The notes under the pieces are model-generated. The model did not search any database. It was not told where the DNA came from and saw only the letters and a program-made list of their open reading frames with translations. DNA of 64,000 nt, taken from assembly GCA_019455245.1 (NCBI GenBank), contig JACFMR010000004.1:62001-126000 (forward strand), in the 5' to 3' direction. This document shows, in pieces, positions 29,665 through 37,940 of the stretch. The number at the start of each line of letters is the position of its first letter. Within the stretch, counting starts at the first letter, position 1. A program made the position numbers and the translations under genes. This DNA is from Opitutaceae bacterium (GTDB lineage Bacteria; Verrucomicrobiota; Verrucomicrobiia; Opitutales; Opitutaceae).

Positions 29665-31443
29665 ATGCAAGACCTAATCATCGGGCTGGCGGGGTCCGGC
29701 GGCGACGGCGTCGTGTCGGCCGGGGAATCCATGATCAGTGCGGCGGCGCGTGACGGTTACTTTGCCGTGCTGACGAAAAGCTTCGGCTCGCAGATCCGCG
29801 GGGGCGAATCGTCCTGCCGGCTGCGCATCGCCACCGGCCCGGTGCTCAATCCCGGCGGGGCGCTTGATGTGGCGGTGGCGCTCAATTGGGAGGATTTCCT
29901 GCGCTTCGGTGGCGAACTGCCCGTCTTGGAGCGCACGGTGGTGATTTACGAGGAAAAGACCGGCGTGACTCCCGACCGGCTGCCGTTGGCCGTGACCCCG
30001 CGCATCGTGCGCTGCGTGCCGATGGCGGCGCTGGCCAAGCAAACGGCGGGCACGGACCTGGCCAAGAACAGCGTGGTGCTCGGCCTGCTGGCCGGTTGGT
30101 TCGGTTTCGGCCGCGAGAGCATGTTGGCGGGCATCCGCAAAAAGTTCGCCAAAAAGGGCGATGCGGTCGTGCAGGGCAACGAGCGGGCCTTTGCCGCCGG
30201 CATGGATTACGCCGCGGCGCATCCCTTGGACGAGCCCCGTCACCTTGATCCCGCCGTCGGCGCCGCCAAGGGCCGCTGGCTGACCGATGGCAACGAGATC
30301 TGTGCGCGCGCGGCCCTTGCGGCCGGGTGCAAATTCTTCGGCGGTTATCCAATCACGCCCGCCACCGAGATCATGCAGCACCTGCAGCGCGACATCTGGC
30401 AGCACGGCGGCGCGGTGTTACAGGCGGAGGACGAGATCGCCGGTGCCGCCGCCGCGGTCGGGGCGTCGTTTGCCGGACGCAAGGCGATGACCGCCACGTC
30501 CGGTCCGGGCTTTTCGCTCAAGGCCGAGGTGCTCGGTTTGGCGAGCCTCGCGGAACTGCCGCTCGTGTGTGTCAATGTGCAGCGCGGCGGTCCGTCGACC
30601 GGCATGCCGACCAAGCCCGAGCAGGCCGACCTGTTTGCCGCGGTGTTTTCCGCGCACGGCGACGTGGTGCGGCCGGTGCTGGCGCCGATCAGCGTGGCCG
30701 ACATGTTCGGCATCACCGTCGAGGCCTTCAACATCGCCGAGCATTACCAGACGCCGGTCATCGTGCTTTCCGACCAGGGAATCGCGCAGCGCAAGGAGAT
30801 CGTCGAACCGATCGATCCCGCGCAGTTCACGCTGGTGGAGCGGCGTCAGCCGTCCGCCGAGGAACTGGAAAACTACCGCCGCTTTGCCTTCACGGATTCG
30901 GGCATCAGCCCGATCAGTCATCCCGGCATGCCGGGCGGCAACTATCTGGCCGCGGGCATCGAGCACACCGAGTCCGGTGCGCCCACCGCGAGCGGCGAAA
31001 TGCACGCGCGCATGAACGAGAAGCGGCTGCACAAGTTCGATCCGCTCAAGACACGGCGCGACCTGTTCGTGTGCGAGGGCGATCCCGCGGCGGTCGTCGG
31101 CGTGATCGCCTGGGGCAGTGTGGCCGGGGTGGTGCTCGAGGCGGTGCGCCGGTTGCATGCCGAGGGCGTGCCGGTGAAAGTGCTCATCCCCAAGCTGGTC
31201 TATCCGGTGGTGGATGAAGTTTACCGGGAATTTTTCGCCGGCGTGCAATCGGTGCTCGTGGTCGAGCAATCGCACCAGGGTCAGTTGCACCGGCTCATCC
31301 GCATGTGGACCGAGGTGCCGGCCGATTTCCAGGCCTTTGCCCGCAGCGGCGCCAATCCCTTCTGGCCGTCCGAGGTCGCCGACCGCCTGCGCGAACTGGT
31401 GGCCGCGGCCGCCCAAAAACAATCTCCCGCCCTTGTCCCATGA
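29665..31443 (+). CDS. korA: 2-oxoacid:ferredoxin oxidoreductase, fused gamma-alpha subunit
   Basis: 592 aa. The N-terminal third is the gamma domain ('IGLAGSGGDGVVSAGESM', 'SFGSQIRGGESSCRLR'). The rest is the alpha/PP domain ('FFGGYPITPATEIMQHLQ', about residue 226, and 'TATSGPGFSLKAEVLGLA', about 274), followed by domain II. This gamma-alpha fusion with a separate beta gene is typical of KorAB-type enzymes that oxidise 2-oxoglutarate (or pyruvate/branched-chain oxoacids) to acyl-CoA with ferredoxin reduction. It overlaps korB by 4 bp (ATGA). Divergent from nifJ across the long regulatory region. Substrate choice is inferred from the family. Confidence 0.9.
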   Translation: MQDLIIGLAGSGGDGVVSAGESMISAAARDGYFAVLTKSFGSQIRGGESSCRLRIATGPVLNPGGALDVAVALNWEDFLRFGGELPVLERTVVIYEEKTGVTPDRLPLAVTPRIVRCVPMAALAKQTAGTDLAKNSVVLGLLAGWFGFGRESMLAGIRKKFAKKGDAVVQGNERAFAAGMDYAAAHPLDEPRHLDPAVGAAKGRWLTDGNEICARAALAAGCKFFGGYPITPATEIMQHLQRDIWQHGGAVLQAEDEIAGAAAAVGASFAGRKAMTATSGPGFSLKAEVLGLASLAELPLVCVNVQRGGPSTGMPTKPEQADLFAAVFSAHGDVVRPVLAPISVADMFGITVEAFNIAEHYQTPVIVLSDQGIAQRKEIVEPIDPAQFTLVERRQPSAEELENYRRFAFTDSGISPISHPGMPGGNYLAAGIEHTESGAPTASGEMHARMNEKRLHKFDPLKTRRDLFVCEGDPAAVVGVIAWGSVAGVVLEAVRRLHAEGVPVKVLIPKLVYPVVDEVYREFFAGVQSVLVVEQSHQGQLHRLIRMWTEVPADFQAFARSGANPFWPSEVADRLRELVAAAAQKQSPALVP

Positions 31444-32318
31444 GTGCTCTTTGTGAGTGTCCTCCCGCCCCGTCCGCAACGCCGGTTCCCACCGCCAAGG
31501 ATTACCGCAGCAACCTCAAGCCCATCTGGTGCCCGGGTTGCGGTGACTACGGCGTGGTCACCGCGCTTTATCGCGCCCTGGCCGCCATCGGCCGGCCGCC
31601 GCACGAGATCACGTTTGTCTCGGGCATCGGCTGTTCGAGCCGCATCCCCGGCTACACGACCGCCTACGGTTTCAACACCCTGCACGGCCGCGCGCTGCCG
31701 ATCGCGCAGGGCATCAAGCTCGCCCGGCCCGAGCTCATGGTGATCGCCGCCGGCGGGGACGGTGACGGATTTTCCATTGGCGGCGGTCACGTGCCGCATG
31801 CCATCCGGCGCAATTGCGACATCACCTACCTGATGATGGACAACCAGATTTACGGGCTCACCAAGGGCCAGGTGTCGCCCACGTCGCGTCGCGGCACGGT
31901 GACGCCGAGCTCGCTCTACGGCAGCATGGAAGATCCGGTCAACCCGCTGCTCTACGTGCTCGCCTACGGCGCGGGCTTTGTGGCGCAGGGCGCGCCGTCC
32001 GACATGGACGGTCTCGCCAAACTCATCGAGGAGGCGATCCGCTATCCCGGCTTTGCGTTCGTCAACGTGCAGTCGCCCTGCATCAGTTTTGGCGATCCCG
32101 ACAGCCAGCTGAAGGTGCAGAAAACCAAGATGCGCAAGCTGGCTGACGAGGGGCACGACCCGGCCAACCGGTTGCGGGCGATGGAACTCGCGCAGGAATA
32201 CGGGCAGACGCTCTACACCGGCGTGTTCTACCGCAATCCCGCGCCGGCTCCGACCTACGACAGCCAGGTGGTGGCCTTGCAGCAGCGGCTCGGCGCCGGG
32301 GCGGAAGACGAAAACTGA
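31440..32318 (+). CDS. korB: 2-oxoacid:ferredoxin oxidoreductase, beta subunit
   Basis: 292 aa TPP-binding beta subunit. Motifs: 'WCPGCGDYGVVTALYRAL' (about residue 30), 'GIGCSSRIPGY' (about 62) and 'GGDGDGFSIGGGHVPHA' (about 104) for TPP/Mg, with 'MMDNQIYGLTKGQVSPTS'. Cysteines in the CPGCG and GIGCSS motifs, plus 'VQSPCISFGDP', fit the single [4Fe-4S] cluster of this subunit. There is no separate delta/ferredoxin subunit, as in other KorAB pairs. Start is in the ATGA overlap with korA; the frame extends upstream inside korA but the coupled ATG is preferred. Confidence 0.92.
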   Translation: MSALCECPPAPSATPVPTAKDYRSNLKPIWCPGCGDYGVVTALYRALAAIGRPPHEITFVSGIGCSSRIPGYTTAYGFNTLHGRALPIAQGIKLARPELMVIAAGGDGDGFSIGGGHVPHAIRRNCDITYLMMDNQIYGLTKGQVSPTSRRGTVTPSSLYGSMEDPVNPLLYVLAYGAGFVAQGAPSDMDGLAKLIEEAIRYPGFAFVNVQSPCISFGDPDSQLKVQKTKMRKLADEGHDPANRLRAMELAQEYGQTLYTGVFYRNPAPAPTYDSQVVALQQRLGAGAEDEN

Positions 32319-32354
32319 TCCCGGTCGCGCCGCGACAAGGTGGACTCCTGCAGA

Positions 32355-32387
32355 CCACGCTTTTGCCTTCGGCTCAAGCGCGGCTAC
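32355..32387 (+). repeat. dispersed repeat, GGCTCAAGCGCGGCTAC family, copy 2
   Basis: CCACGCTTTTGCCTTC followed by GGCTCAAGCGCGGCTAC, between the convergent korB and lipase-like genes. This copy best represents the consensus. Confidence 0.7.
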
Positions 32388-32402
32388 CCGAATCCAAAAC
32401 CC

Positions 32403-33164
32403 TCAATGCTGAGCGTCCGACCGCTCCGCGTCTTCGCCGCCCGCATGCTCAAACCGGCCTTGGCGTAGGAAGGCGAGGACCTGCGTGATGACCGCGGTGC
32501 GCCAGAGCATCAGCGTGTGCGAATAGGGCAGGACGATGAAATCGCGCATGCCTTCCAGCTGGGCGGAGGTCACGGTGACCGCGCCGTCGTTGCGCTCGCC
32601 GAGCGCATCGCCGAAAACGGGATTGATCGCCACCTCGCCGGCGATGATGCCGACCTCGAAATCCGCGGGGCCGAGCCGGTGCGCGATGGCTGCCTCGCCC
32701 GTGCCGAGCAGGATGAGATTGCCGCCGAGAAAACGGCGCAACAGGGCGTTTTCCTGCGCCACGTCGGCGGCCGCGCTGCCCTGGTTGGGCGGGCCGATCA
32801 TCACCACGCGACCGAGATTGCCGGGCCGTTGGTCCGCGATCAGTTGCCGCACGAGCAGGCTGCCCATGGAGTGCGTGACAAAATGCAGCTGCGGCGCACG
32901 GGCGACATCGTGCTTCTGTAACTGCGCGGGCAGGTAATCGCCGGCGATGGCGGCGAACGGCATTTCGCGCGACGGGTAGGACAGGTTGACCACGCGGTAG
33001 CCGTCGGTCCGCAGCGCGGATTCGAGCCGTTTCATCACATAGGCCCGCATGCCGATACCGTGCAGCAGGACAACGCAGTCGGGTTCGGGCGCGGGCGTGG
33101 ACATGAGCGTTACGGGCAATACGGCGAGCAGCCACCACAGCAGTCGTCGGCCCAAGTGCGGCAT
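32403..33164 (-). CDS. lipase-like alpha/beta hydrolase, exported or membrane-anchored
   Basis: 253 aa. N-terminal hydrophobic signal/anchor (about residues 6-22). 'DCVVLLHGIGMRAYVMKRLE' gives the oxyanion-hole region, and 'QLHFVTHSMGSLLVRQLI' contains the nucleophile elbow (HSMGS, Ser at about residue 98). 'VMIGPPNQGS' and a late 'LPYSHTLML' supply a candidate catalytic His. The pattern is that of PGAP1/triacylglycerol-lipase-like esterases. Substrate unknown. It lies 16 bp downstream of sufS on the same strand and may share its transcript. Confidence 0.75.
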   Translation of the reverse strand: MPHLGRRLLWWLLAVLPVTLMSTPAPEPDCVVLLHGIGMRAYVMKRLESALRTDGYRVVNLSYPSREMPFAAIAGDYLPAQLQKHDVARAPQLHFVTHSMGSLLVRQLIADQRPGNLGRVVMIGPPNQGSAAADVAQENALLRRFLGGNLILLGTGEAAIAHRLGPADFEVGIIAGEVAINPVFGDALGERNDGAVTVTSAQLEGMRDFIVLPYSHTLMLWRTAVITQVLAFLRQGRFEHAGGEDAERSDAQH

Positions 33165-33180
33165 GGCGAAGACGCCGCGC

Positions 33181-34413
33181 TCAGGCGCCGCCGAAGAATT
33201 TCAGGATGCGCTGCAGCGAGGCCGCGAGGCGGTCGATCTCGTCGGGCGTGTTGTAAACGTAGAAGCTCGCGCGCGTGGTGCTGGCGAGACCGAGCTTGCG
33301 CATGAGCGGCTGGTTGCAGTGGTGGCCGCCGCGCAGCGCGATGCCGTCTTCGTCGGCAAACGTCACCACGTCGTGCGCGTGCACGTCGGCAAAGGCGAAG
33401 CTCACCAAACCGCTGCGCGCGCCGGTGGGGCCGAGCAGACGGATGCCGGGCAGGGCGCGGAGTTTTTCATAGGCGAGGGCGGCGAGTTCGGCGTCGTGCG
33501 CGGCGATTTTTTCGCGGCCGAGGGCGTCGAGGTAATCGCAGGCCGCGGCGAGCGCGATGGCGTCGGCGACGTTGGGCGTGCCGGCCTCGAAACGCTCGGG
33601 CGCGGGTTTCCAGGTCGCGCCCTCGTAGTTCACCTGCACGACCATGCCGCCGCCGGTTTCGTCGGGCGCGAGTTTGTCCAACAGTTCGCGGCGGCCGTAG
33701 AGCACGCCGATGCCGGTGGGGCCGCACATCTTGTGGCCGGAGAAGGCGAGAAAATCACAGCCGAGCGCGCGCACGTCCAGCGGCATGTGGCCGATGGATT
33801 GGGCGGCGTCGATCACGGTGATCGCGCCGACCGCGCGGGCGCGCCGGCAGAGTTCGTCGACCGAGTTGACGGTGCCGAGGGTGTTGGAAACGTGGGTGAA
33901 GGCGAAGAGCTTGACCGCGGGCGTGAGCAGCGTGTCGAGCGCGGCGAGGTCGAGTCCGCCCTCGGCGTTATCACCCAGCACGGGCACGTATTTGAGCGTG
34001 GCGCCGCTGGCCTTGGCGGCCTGTTGCCACGGCACGAGGTTGGAGTGGTGCTCCATCTCGGTGGTCAGCACGACATCGCCGGGCTTGAGATGGGCCTGGC
34101 TCCAGCTGCGCGCGACGATGTTGATGCTCTCGGTGGTGCCGCGGGTGAAGATGATTTCGGCGGGATCGGCGGCGTTGATGAACTTGGCGACGCGGGCGCG
34201 TGCGCCCTCGTAGCCGTCGGTCGCGCGCATCGACAGCGCGTGCAGGCCGCGGTGGACGTTGCTGTTGTCCTGCTCGTAGTAGCGCACGAGGGCGTCGATC
34301 ACCCGGCGCGGCTTCTGCGCGGTGGCGGCGTTGTCGAGGTAAACGAGCGGCTTGCCGTTGACCTGTTGGTGGAGCACCGGGAAATCGGCGCGGACGTTGG
34401 ACCAGTCGGACAT
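33181..34413 (-). CDS. sufS: cysteine desulfurase SufS
   Basis: 410 aa PLP enzyme that takes sulfur from cysteine for Fe-S cluster assembly. Start is the ATG at 34413 ('MSDWSNVRADFPVLHQQV'). Visible are 'YLDNAATAQKPRRVIDAL' (about residue 24), the PLP Lys in 'FLAFSGHKMCGPTGIGVLYG' (about 226) and the catalytic Cys in 'GIALRGGHHCNQPLMRKLG' (about 363), the group II SufS signature RxGHHC. It is paired with sufU upstream, as in Gram-positive-type SUF systems; no sufBCD is in the window. Demand for clusters by PFORs, fumarase and HemN nearby fits the location. Confidence 0.95.
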   Translation of the reverse strand: MSDWSNVRADFPVLHQQVNGKPLVYLDNAATAQKPRRVIDALVRYYEQDNSNVHRGLHALSMRATDGYEGARARVAKFINAADPAEIIFTRGTTESINIVARSWSQAHLKPGDVVLTTEMEHHSNLVPWQQAAKASGATLKYVPVLGDNAEGGLDLAALDTLLTPAVKLFAFTHVSNTLGTVNSVDELCRRARAVGAITVIDAAQSIGHMPLDVRALGCDFLAFSGHKMCGPTGIGVLYGRRELLDKLAPDETGGGMVVQVNYEGATWKPAPERFEAGTPNVADAIALAAACDYLDALGREKIAAHDAELAALAYEKLRALPGIRLLGPTGARSGLVSFAFADVHAHDVVTFADEDGIALRGGHHCNQPLMRKLGLASTTRASFYVYNTPDEIDRLAASLQRILKFFGGA

Positions 34414-34420
34414 GTTAAAA

Positions 34421-34508
34421 ATCGTTCTCGTTATCGTTCTCCCAATCGTTCCCGTGCTCTCCATTCAAAATCGTCGGATAAAGATAACGAGAACGAGAAA
34501 GAGAACGA
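34421..34508. repeat. inverted array of GTTCTC / GAGAAC hexamers
   Basis: Left arm ATCGTTCTCGTTATCGTTCTC (34421-34441) and right arm GATAACGAGAAC...GAGAACGAT (34483-34508) are near-perfect reverse complements built from CGTTCT/AGAACG-type hexamers, separated by about 40 bp. It lies exactly between sufU and sufS. It looks like a simple-sequence-derived palindromic element rather than a terminator, since no T tract follows on the minus strand. Confidence 0.75.
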
Positions 34509-34516
34509 TGGGGGGA

Positions 34517-34969
34517 TCAGTCTTTGTGCGTTTCCGTCGTGGCGTCGACGGGGTCGCCCTTGAGGGCGTTGATCGCGGCGTGCCAGCCGAGGGTGGCGCA
34601 TTTGATGCGGGCGGGAAAGGCATGCACGCCGGCGAAGGCGGCCACGTCGCTGATCTCCTCGGGCGGATGGCCGGAGGTCACGATCTCGTGGAAGTCCTTG
34701 AAGAGTTTTTCCGCTTCGGCGGCGGTCTTGCCCTTGAGCTGGGTGGTCATGAGCGAGGCGCTGGCCTGCGAGATGGCGCAGCCGGAGCCGTCGAAAGAGA
34801 TGTCCTTGATGCGGTCGCCCTCGAGCTGAAGGTAAACGCTGCACTGGTCGCCGCAGGTCGGGTTGTCGCCGTGGGCCACCCGGTTGGCGGTGGGCAATTT
34901 GCCCCGGTTGCGCGGCCGGCGGTTGTGGTCGAGGATGACCTGTTGGTAGAGGTCGGAGAGGTCGGACAT
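34517..34969 (-). CDS. sufU: SufU-type Fe-S cluster assembly protein
   Basis: 150 aa from the ATG at 34969 ('MSDLSDLYQQVILDHNRRP'). The three SufU/IscU ligand cysteines are present: 'NPTCGDQCSVYLQLEGDR' (about residue 40), 'FDGSGCAISQASASLM' (about residue 66) and 'RIKCATLGWHA' (about residue 127). The insert of about 18 residues between the second and third cysteines and the 'GSGCAISQAS' motif indicate SufU rather than IscU. It activates SufS by accepting its persulfide sulfur. It is separated from sufS by the GTTCTC element. Confidence 0.93.
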   Translation of the reverse strand: MSDLSDLYQQVILDHNRRPRNRGKLPTANRVAHGDNPTCGDQCSVYLQLEGDRIKDISFDGSGCAISQASASLMTTQLKGKTAAEAEKLFKDFHEIVTSGHPPEEISDVAAFAGVHAFPARIKCATLGWHAAINALKGDPVDATTETHKD

Positions 34970-35210
34970 GGAACGGCACGCTAACGCAAAGTTCCGCGGG
35001 CGCAAAGCCGGGTTTTAGGTTTTGCGCGGCATAATGGGCGGGGCGGAATGCTGAGGTGCAGCGGCGTTGGCCGTGCCCTCCGAAGGCTCGGCCAAGGAGG
35101 AAGTTTGGCGACGACGCGGCAAGCTTCGGGCCACGTTTGGCCGAATCTCACTTCGCTCGGAACGCCCAGGGCTCAACCGCGGCTACAAGAAAGAGGCGAC
35201 CGCGCCGGGT
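34970..35210. other. intergenic region with dyads and dispersed repeat copy 3
   Basis: About 240 bp between hemN and sufU. It holds a CTCC...GGAG dyad around GAAGGCTCGGCCAA (about 35078-35100) and a longer variant of the CCACG...GGCTCAACCGCGGCTAC repeat at 35131-35186. The copy has an inserted stretch (GAATCTCACTTCGCTCGGAA) between the two conserved halves. No coding sequence supported. Confidence 0.5.
35131..35186 (+). repeat. dispersed repeat, GGCTCAA.CGCGGCTAC family, copy 3
   Basis: CCACGTTTGG at 35131 and GGCTCAACCGCGGCTAC ending at 35186, with a longer central segment than the other copies. Downstream of hemN on the opposite strand. Confidence 0.6.
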
Positions 35211-36605
35211 TCAGATCGTCTTCGAGTGGCGCTGGGAACCGGGCTTGAGGTAGGCGTCGAAACGCATGGCGATGATGCGCAGCAGCGGCAAGCCGACCGG
35301 GTTCACCGTCAGGCCTTCCGCAGTGCGGGTGAGCAGACCGTCGGCTTCGAGGTCGTCGAGCGAGGCGATTTCCTTGGCGTAGCGGGCGGCGACATCGACG
35401 TTGAGCGCGCGGCTGAGCTTGGCGTAGTCGAGTTTGCGGTCGCACATGATGCGCATGATGAGCAGGCGGCGGCGCTGGTCCTCCTCGGTCAAACGGTAGC
35501 CGCGCTCGGTGGGCAGGCGGCCGGCGTCGAGATGGGCGCGCCATTCGGGCAGGCTCTTGTGGTTTTGCCGGAAACTGTCGGGCGTTTGCGAGATCGACGA
35601 CATGCCGAAGGCGTAAATCGAGGCGCCGGAGCAGGTGCTGTAGCCCTGGAAATTCCGGTAAAGCGTGCCCTCGCGCTGGGCGATCGCGAGTTCGTCGTCG
35701 GGCCGGGCGAAGTGGTCGAGGCCGATGTCCATGTAGCCGGCTTGGTTGAGCCGGTTCTGCGCGAGCACGAACATCGCGAGCTTGGTCTCGGCGTCGGGCA
35801 GGTTGCCGCGTTGCTCAAAGATTTTCTGCGCGGGCTTGATCCACGGCACGTGCGCGTAGCTGAAAACCGAAAGGCGGTCGGGCTCGAGGCCGAGCACGTC
35901 GTCGATGGTGCGGGCAAACGTGTCGGGAGTCTGCAGCGGCAGGCCGAAGATCAGGTCGACGTTGATGGAGTTGAAGCCCGCGTTGCGCATCCAGCCGAAG
36001 ACCTGTTGGTTGAGTTCGTGCGGCTGCACGCGGTGGATGGCCACCTGCACCTCGGGGTTGGTGTCCTGCACGCCGAGCGAGGCGCGGTTGGCGCCGATTT
36101 CCTGCAGGGCCTTGACGTGATCCTCGTCCAGCCGGCGCGGGTCGACCTCGACGCTGAACTCGCAGTTCGGGGCGAGGTTGAAGTTCTCGTGGATCAACGC
36201 GCCCAGCCGGCGGAGTTCGTCGGGCGGGAAAAACGTGGGCGTGCCGCCGCCGAAGTGCACCTGCACGACGGGGCGTTTGGTGTTCATGCGGGCGACGGTC
36301 AGCTTCACCTCGCGGGTGAGGTCGTCGAGGTACTCGGCCGCCGCGCCGCGGCGCATGGTGATGACCGTGGTGCAACCGCAGAACCAGCAACGGGTTTCGC
36401 AGAACGGCAGGTGAAAATAGAGCGAGATGGGCCCCTCGGGATCGCGGTTGTCCGCGGCGATCGCTTCCTCCAGGCCCAGGCCGTCGAGCTGGTCGGTGAA
36501 CTGTGTGGCGGGCGGATACGAGGTGTAGCGCGGCCCCGGGATCGAATACTTGCGGATCAGATCGAGGTCGAGGGCCGGGGCGGTGAGACTGGTCGGTGCG
36601 GGCAT
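35211..36605 (-). CDS. hemN: oxygen-independent coproporphyrinogen III oxidase
   Basis: 464 aa radical-SAM enzyme for anaerobic heme synthesis. 'SLYFHLPFCETRCWFCGCTT' (about residues 62-81) holds the CxxxCxxC cluster motif plus the extra Cys typical of true HemN. 'VHFGGGTPTFFPPDEL' (about 116), 'SLGVQDTNPEVQ' and the 'SYAHVPWIKPAQK' segment also match HemN rather than HemW. Length agrees with the E. coli enzyme (457). A good -35/-10 pair lies directly upstream with two direct repeats beyond it. Confidence 0.94.
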   Translation of the reverse strand: MPAPTSLTAPALDLDLIRKYSIPGPRYTSYPPATQFTDQLDGLGLEEAIAADNRDPEGPISLYFHLPFCETRCWFCGCTTVITMRRGAAAEYLDDLTREVKLTVARMNTKRPVVQVHFGGGTPTFFPPDELRRLGALIHENFNLAPNCEFSVEVDPRRLDEDHVKALQEIGANRASLGVQDTNPEVQVAIHRVQPHELNQQVFGWMRNAGFNSINVDLIFGLPLQTPDTFARTIDDVLGLEPDRLSVFSYAHVPWIKPAQKIFEQRGNLPDAETKLAMFVLAQNRLNQAGYMDIGLDHFARPDDELAIAQREGTLYRNFQGYSTCSGASIYAFGMSSISQTPDSFRQNHKSLPEWRAHLDAGRLPTERGYRLTEEDQRRRLLIMRIMCDRKLDYAKLSRALNVDVAARYAKEIASLDDLEADGLLTRTAEGLTVNPVGLPLLRIIAMRFDAYLKPGSQRHSKTI

Positions 36606-36624
36606 GGGACAGGTTGAGGACTAT

Positions 36625-36653
36625 GCATTATTTGTCCAACGGCCGCTGTGCAA
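36625..36653 (-). promoter_or_regulatory. sigma-70-like promoter of hemN
   Basis: On the minus strand: TTGCAC (36648-36653), 17-bp spacer, TAATGC (36625-36630). Predicted start is about 13 nt before the hemN ATG, so the leader is very short. Best-spaced promoter seen in the window, though both hexamers differ from consensus. Confidence 0.45.
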
Positions 36654-36662
36654 CCCTTGGTG

Positions 36663-36686
36663 TTGTCGGGGCGGATTTTGTCGGGG
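36663..36686. promoter_or_regulatory. direct repeats upstream of hemN promoter
   Basis: TTGTCGGGG occurs twice (36663-36671 and 36678-36686), 15 bp apart start to start, ending 10 bp upstream of the predicted -35 of hemN. Tandem sites in this position often bind activators such as response regulators; no regulator is identified. Confidence 0.4.
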
Positions 36687-36716
36687 TTGTTACCGACGCG
36701 CCCGAACAGAGCCCGC

Positions 36717-37769
36717 TCAGTCGAAACTCACCGGCTTGCCCGAGTCGGAGGACGTGTAGAAGGCGTCGGCGATGCGGGCGAAGAGCAGGGCGTCCTGCAA
36801 AGTGGTCTGCGGTTTCTGCCCGTGTAGGATGGCCTCGACGAAGTTGAAGACGACGCCGTCGTGCTCCAGCGAGCCGGGCGTCTCGTCGCCGTTCCAGATC
36901 GCGCGACGGCGGGTGCCGGTCTCGGGATCGGGTTCGATGAAGACGATGTTGTCGGCCTTGGCCTTGAGCATCTGCAGATCGAGCGTGCCGAGTTCGCCGC
37001 AAATCTGCCAGTAGCTGCCGGCCGGGATGGTGGACGATTCGGCGCGTTCGTAGGTCAGTACGCAGCCTTCGGCGAAGGTCACGAATCCGGTCATGTGCGT
37101 CTCGGCGTCCGAACCGGGCGCGACGTAGGCCTCGAACGGGGCTGGCACCTGGAAGCAGCGGGCGAGGGCGTATTGCGGCGTGAGTTTGAAGTCGAGCAGG
37201 CCGAAAAGGTAGTCGAGGTCGTAGCAGCCCCAGTTGACGAAGATGCCGCCGCCGTTGAGGTCGCGCCGCACGCGCCAGACGGGCGGGGTGGACTTGGGCT
37301 TGGGGCCGGGCTGGTTGATGCCGCGGCAGGTGATGGTGCGGAGTTTGCCCAAGGCGCCGGAGCGGATGAACTCCGTGGCGGCCTTGGCGGAGGCCAGCGA
37401 GCGGTAGCGCGAGGAGCAGACCGCGCCGACGCGGTCGCCCTGGGCGGCGATCATCGTGCGCACTTCGGCGGCGTTCATCGCCACGGGTTTCTCGGTGAGG
37501 ACGTGTTTGCCGTGTTTAAAAGCCTCAAGGGCGAGCGCAGTGCGGGCGCAGGCGGGCAGGGCGAGGATGACGCCGTCGATCGCGGGATCGGCGAACAGTT
37601 CGGCCGCATTGGTTGTCCAGCGGGGCACGCCGAATTCCTCCGCGGTCTTTTGCGCGAGGTCGGACCGCAGGTCGCACACGGCGGCGGCCTTGGCGGTGTT
37701 GAGTTGGGCGAGCGCGCGCAGGTGGAACTGGGCGATCACGCCGCATCCGATGATGGCGAGGTTCAGCAT
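36717..37769 (-). CDS. Gfo/Idh/MocA family oxidoreductase
   Basis: 350 aa. N-terminal 'LAIIGCGVIAQFHLRALAQL' Rossmann motif and 'GKHVLTEKPVAMNAAEVR' (about residue 88) with the catalytic Lys of EKP. The substrate domain has 'RDLNGGGIFVNWGCYDLDYL', which supplies the Asp (usual His/Tyr position partly changed). Sugar or cyclitol dehydrogenases of this family use NAD(P). Divergent from the AraC regulator, which may control it. Substrate unknown. Confidence 0.87.
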   Translation of the reverse strand: MLNLAIIGCGVIAQFHLRALAQLNTAKAAAVCDLRSDLAQKTAEEFGVPRWTTNAAELFADPAIDGVILALPACARTALALEAFKHGKHVLTEKPVAMNAAEVRTMIAAQGDRVGAVCSSRYRSLASAKAATEFIRSGALGKLRTITCRGINQPGPKPKSTPPVWRVRRDLNGGGIFVNWGCYDLDYLFGLLDFKLTPQYALARCFQVPAPFEAYVAPGSDAETHMTGFVTFAEGCVLTYERAESSTIPAGSYWQICGELGTLDLQMLKAKADNIVFIEPDPETGTRRRAIWNGDETPGSLEHDGVVFNFVEAILHGQKPQTTLQDALLFARIADAFYTSSDSGKPVSFD

Positions 37770-37878
37770 GGGTGTAAACGGGGGTCAGGATTGCTTTGCA
37801 GGCATCCGCCCGATTGTCTAGCGCGACTTGACACAAACGGTGGCTGCGTTGGAGCGCGGCGACAACGTGGCGCATGGT

Positions 37879-37910
37879 CCACGCTTTCGCTCCGGCTCAA
37901 GCGCGGCTGC
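37879..37910 (+). repeat. dispersed repeat, GGCTCAAGCGCGGCTGC, copy 4
   Basis: CCACGCTTTCGCTCC then GGCTCAAGCGCGGCTGC, 30 bp before the araC-type start, inside the divergent regulatory gap of about 170 bp. One mismatch in the terminal TAC. Confidence 0.6.
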
Positions 37911-37940
37911 GCAATCCCGATCCTTCATCAAGCAACAACC

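Noticed and set aside
37828..37856. TTGACA at 37828 as a promoter for the AraC gene
   Set aside because: No acceptable -10 at proper spacing (GGAGCG at 17 bp).
36861..37940. Upstream extension of the AraC-type frame by about 360 codons
   Set aside because: The added part overlaps the Gfo/Idh gene antisense and has no domain; the GTG at 37941 gives a normal AraC length.
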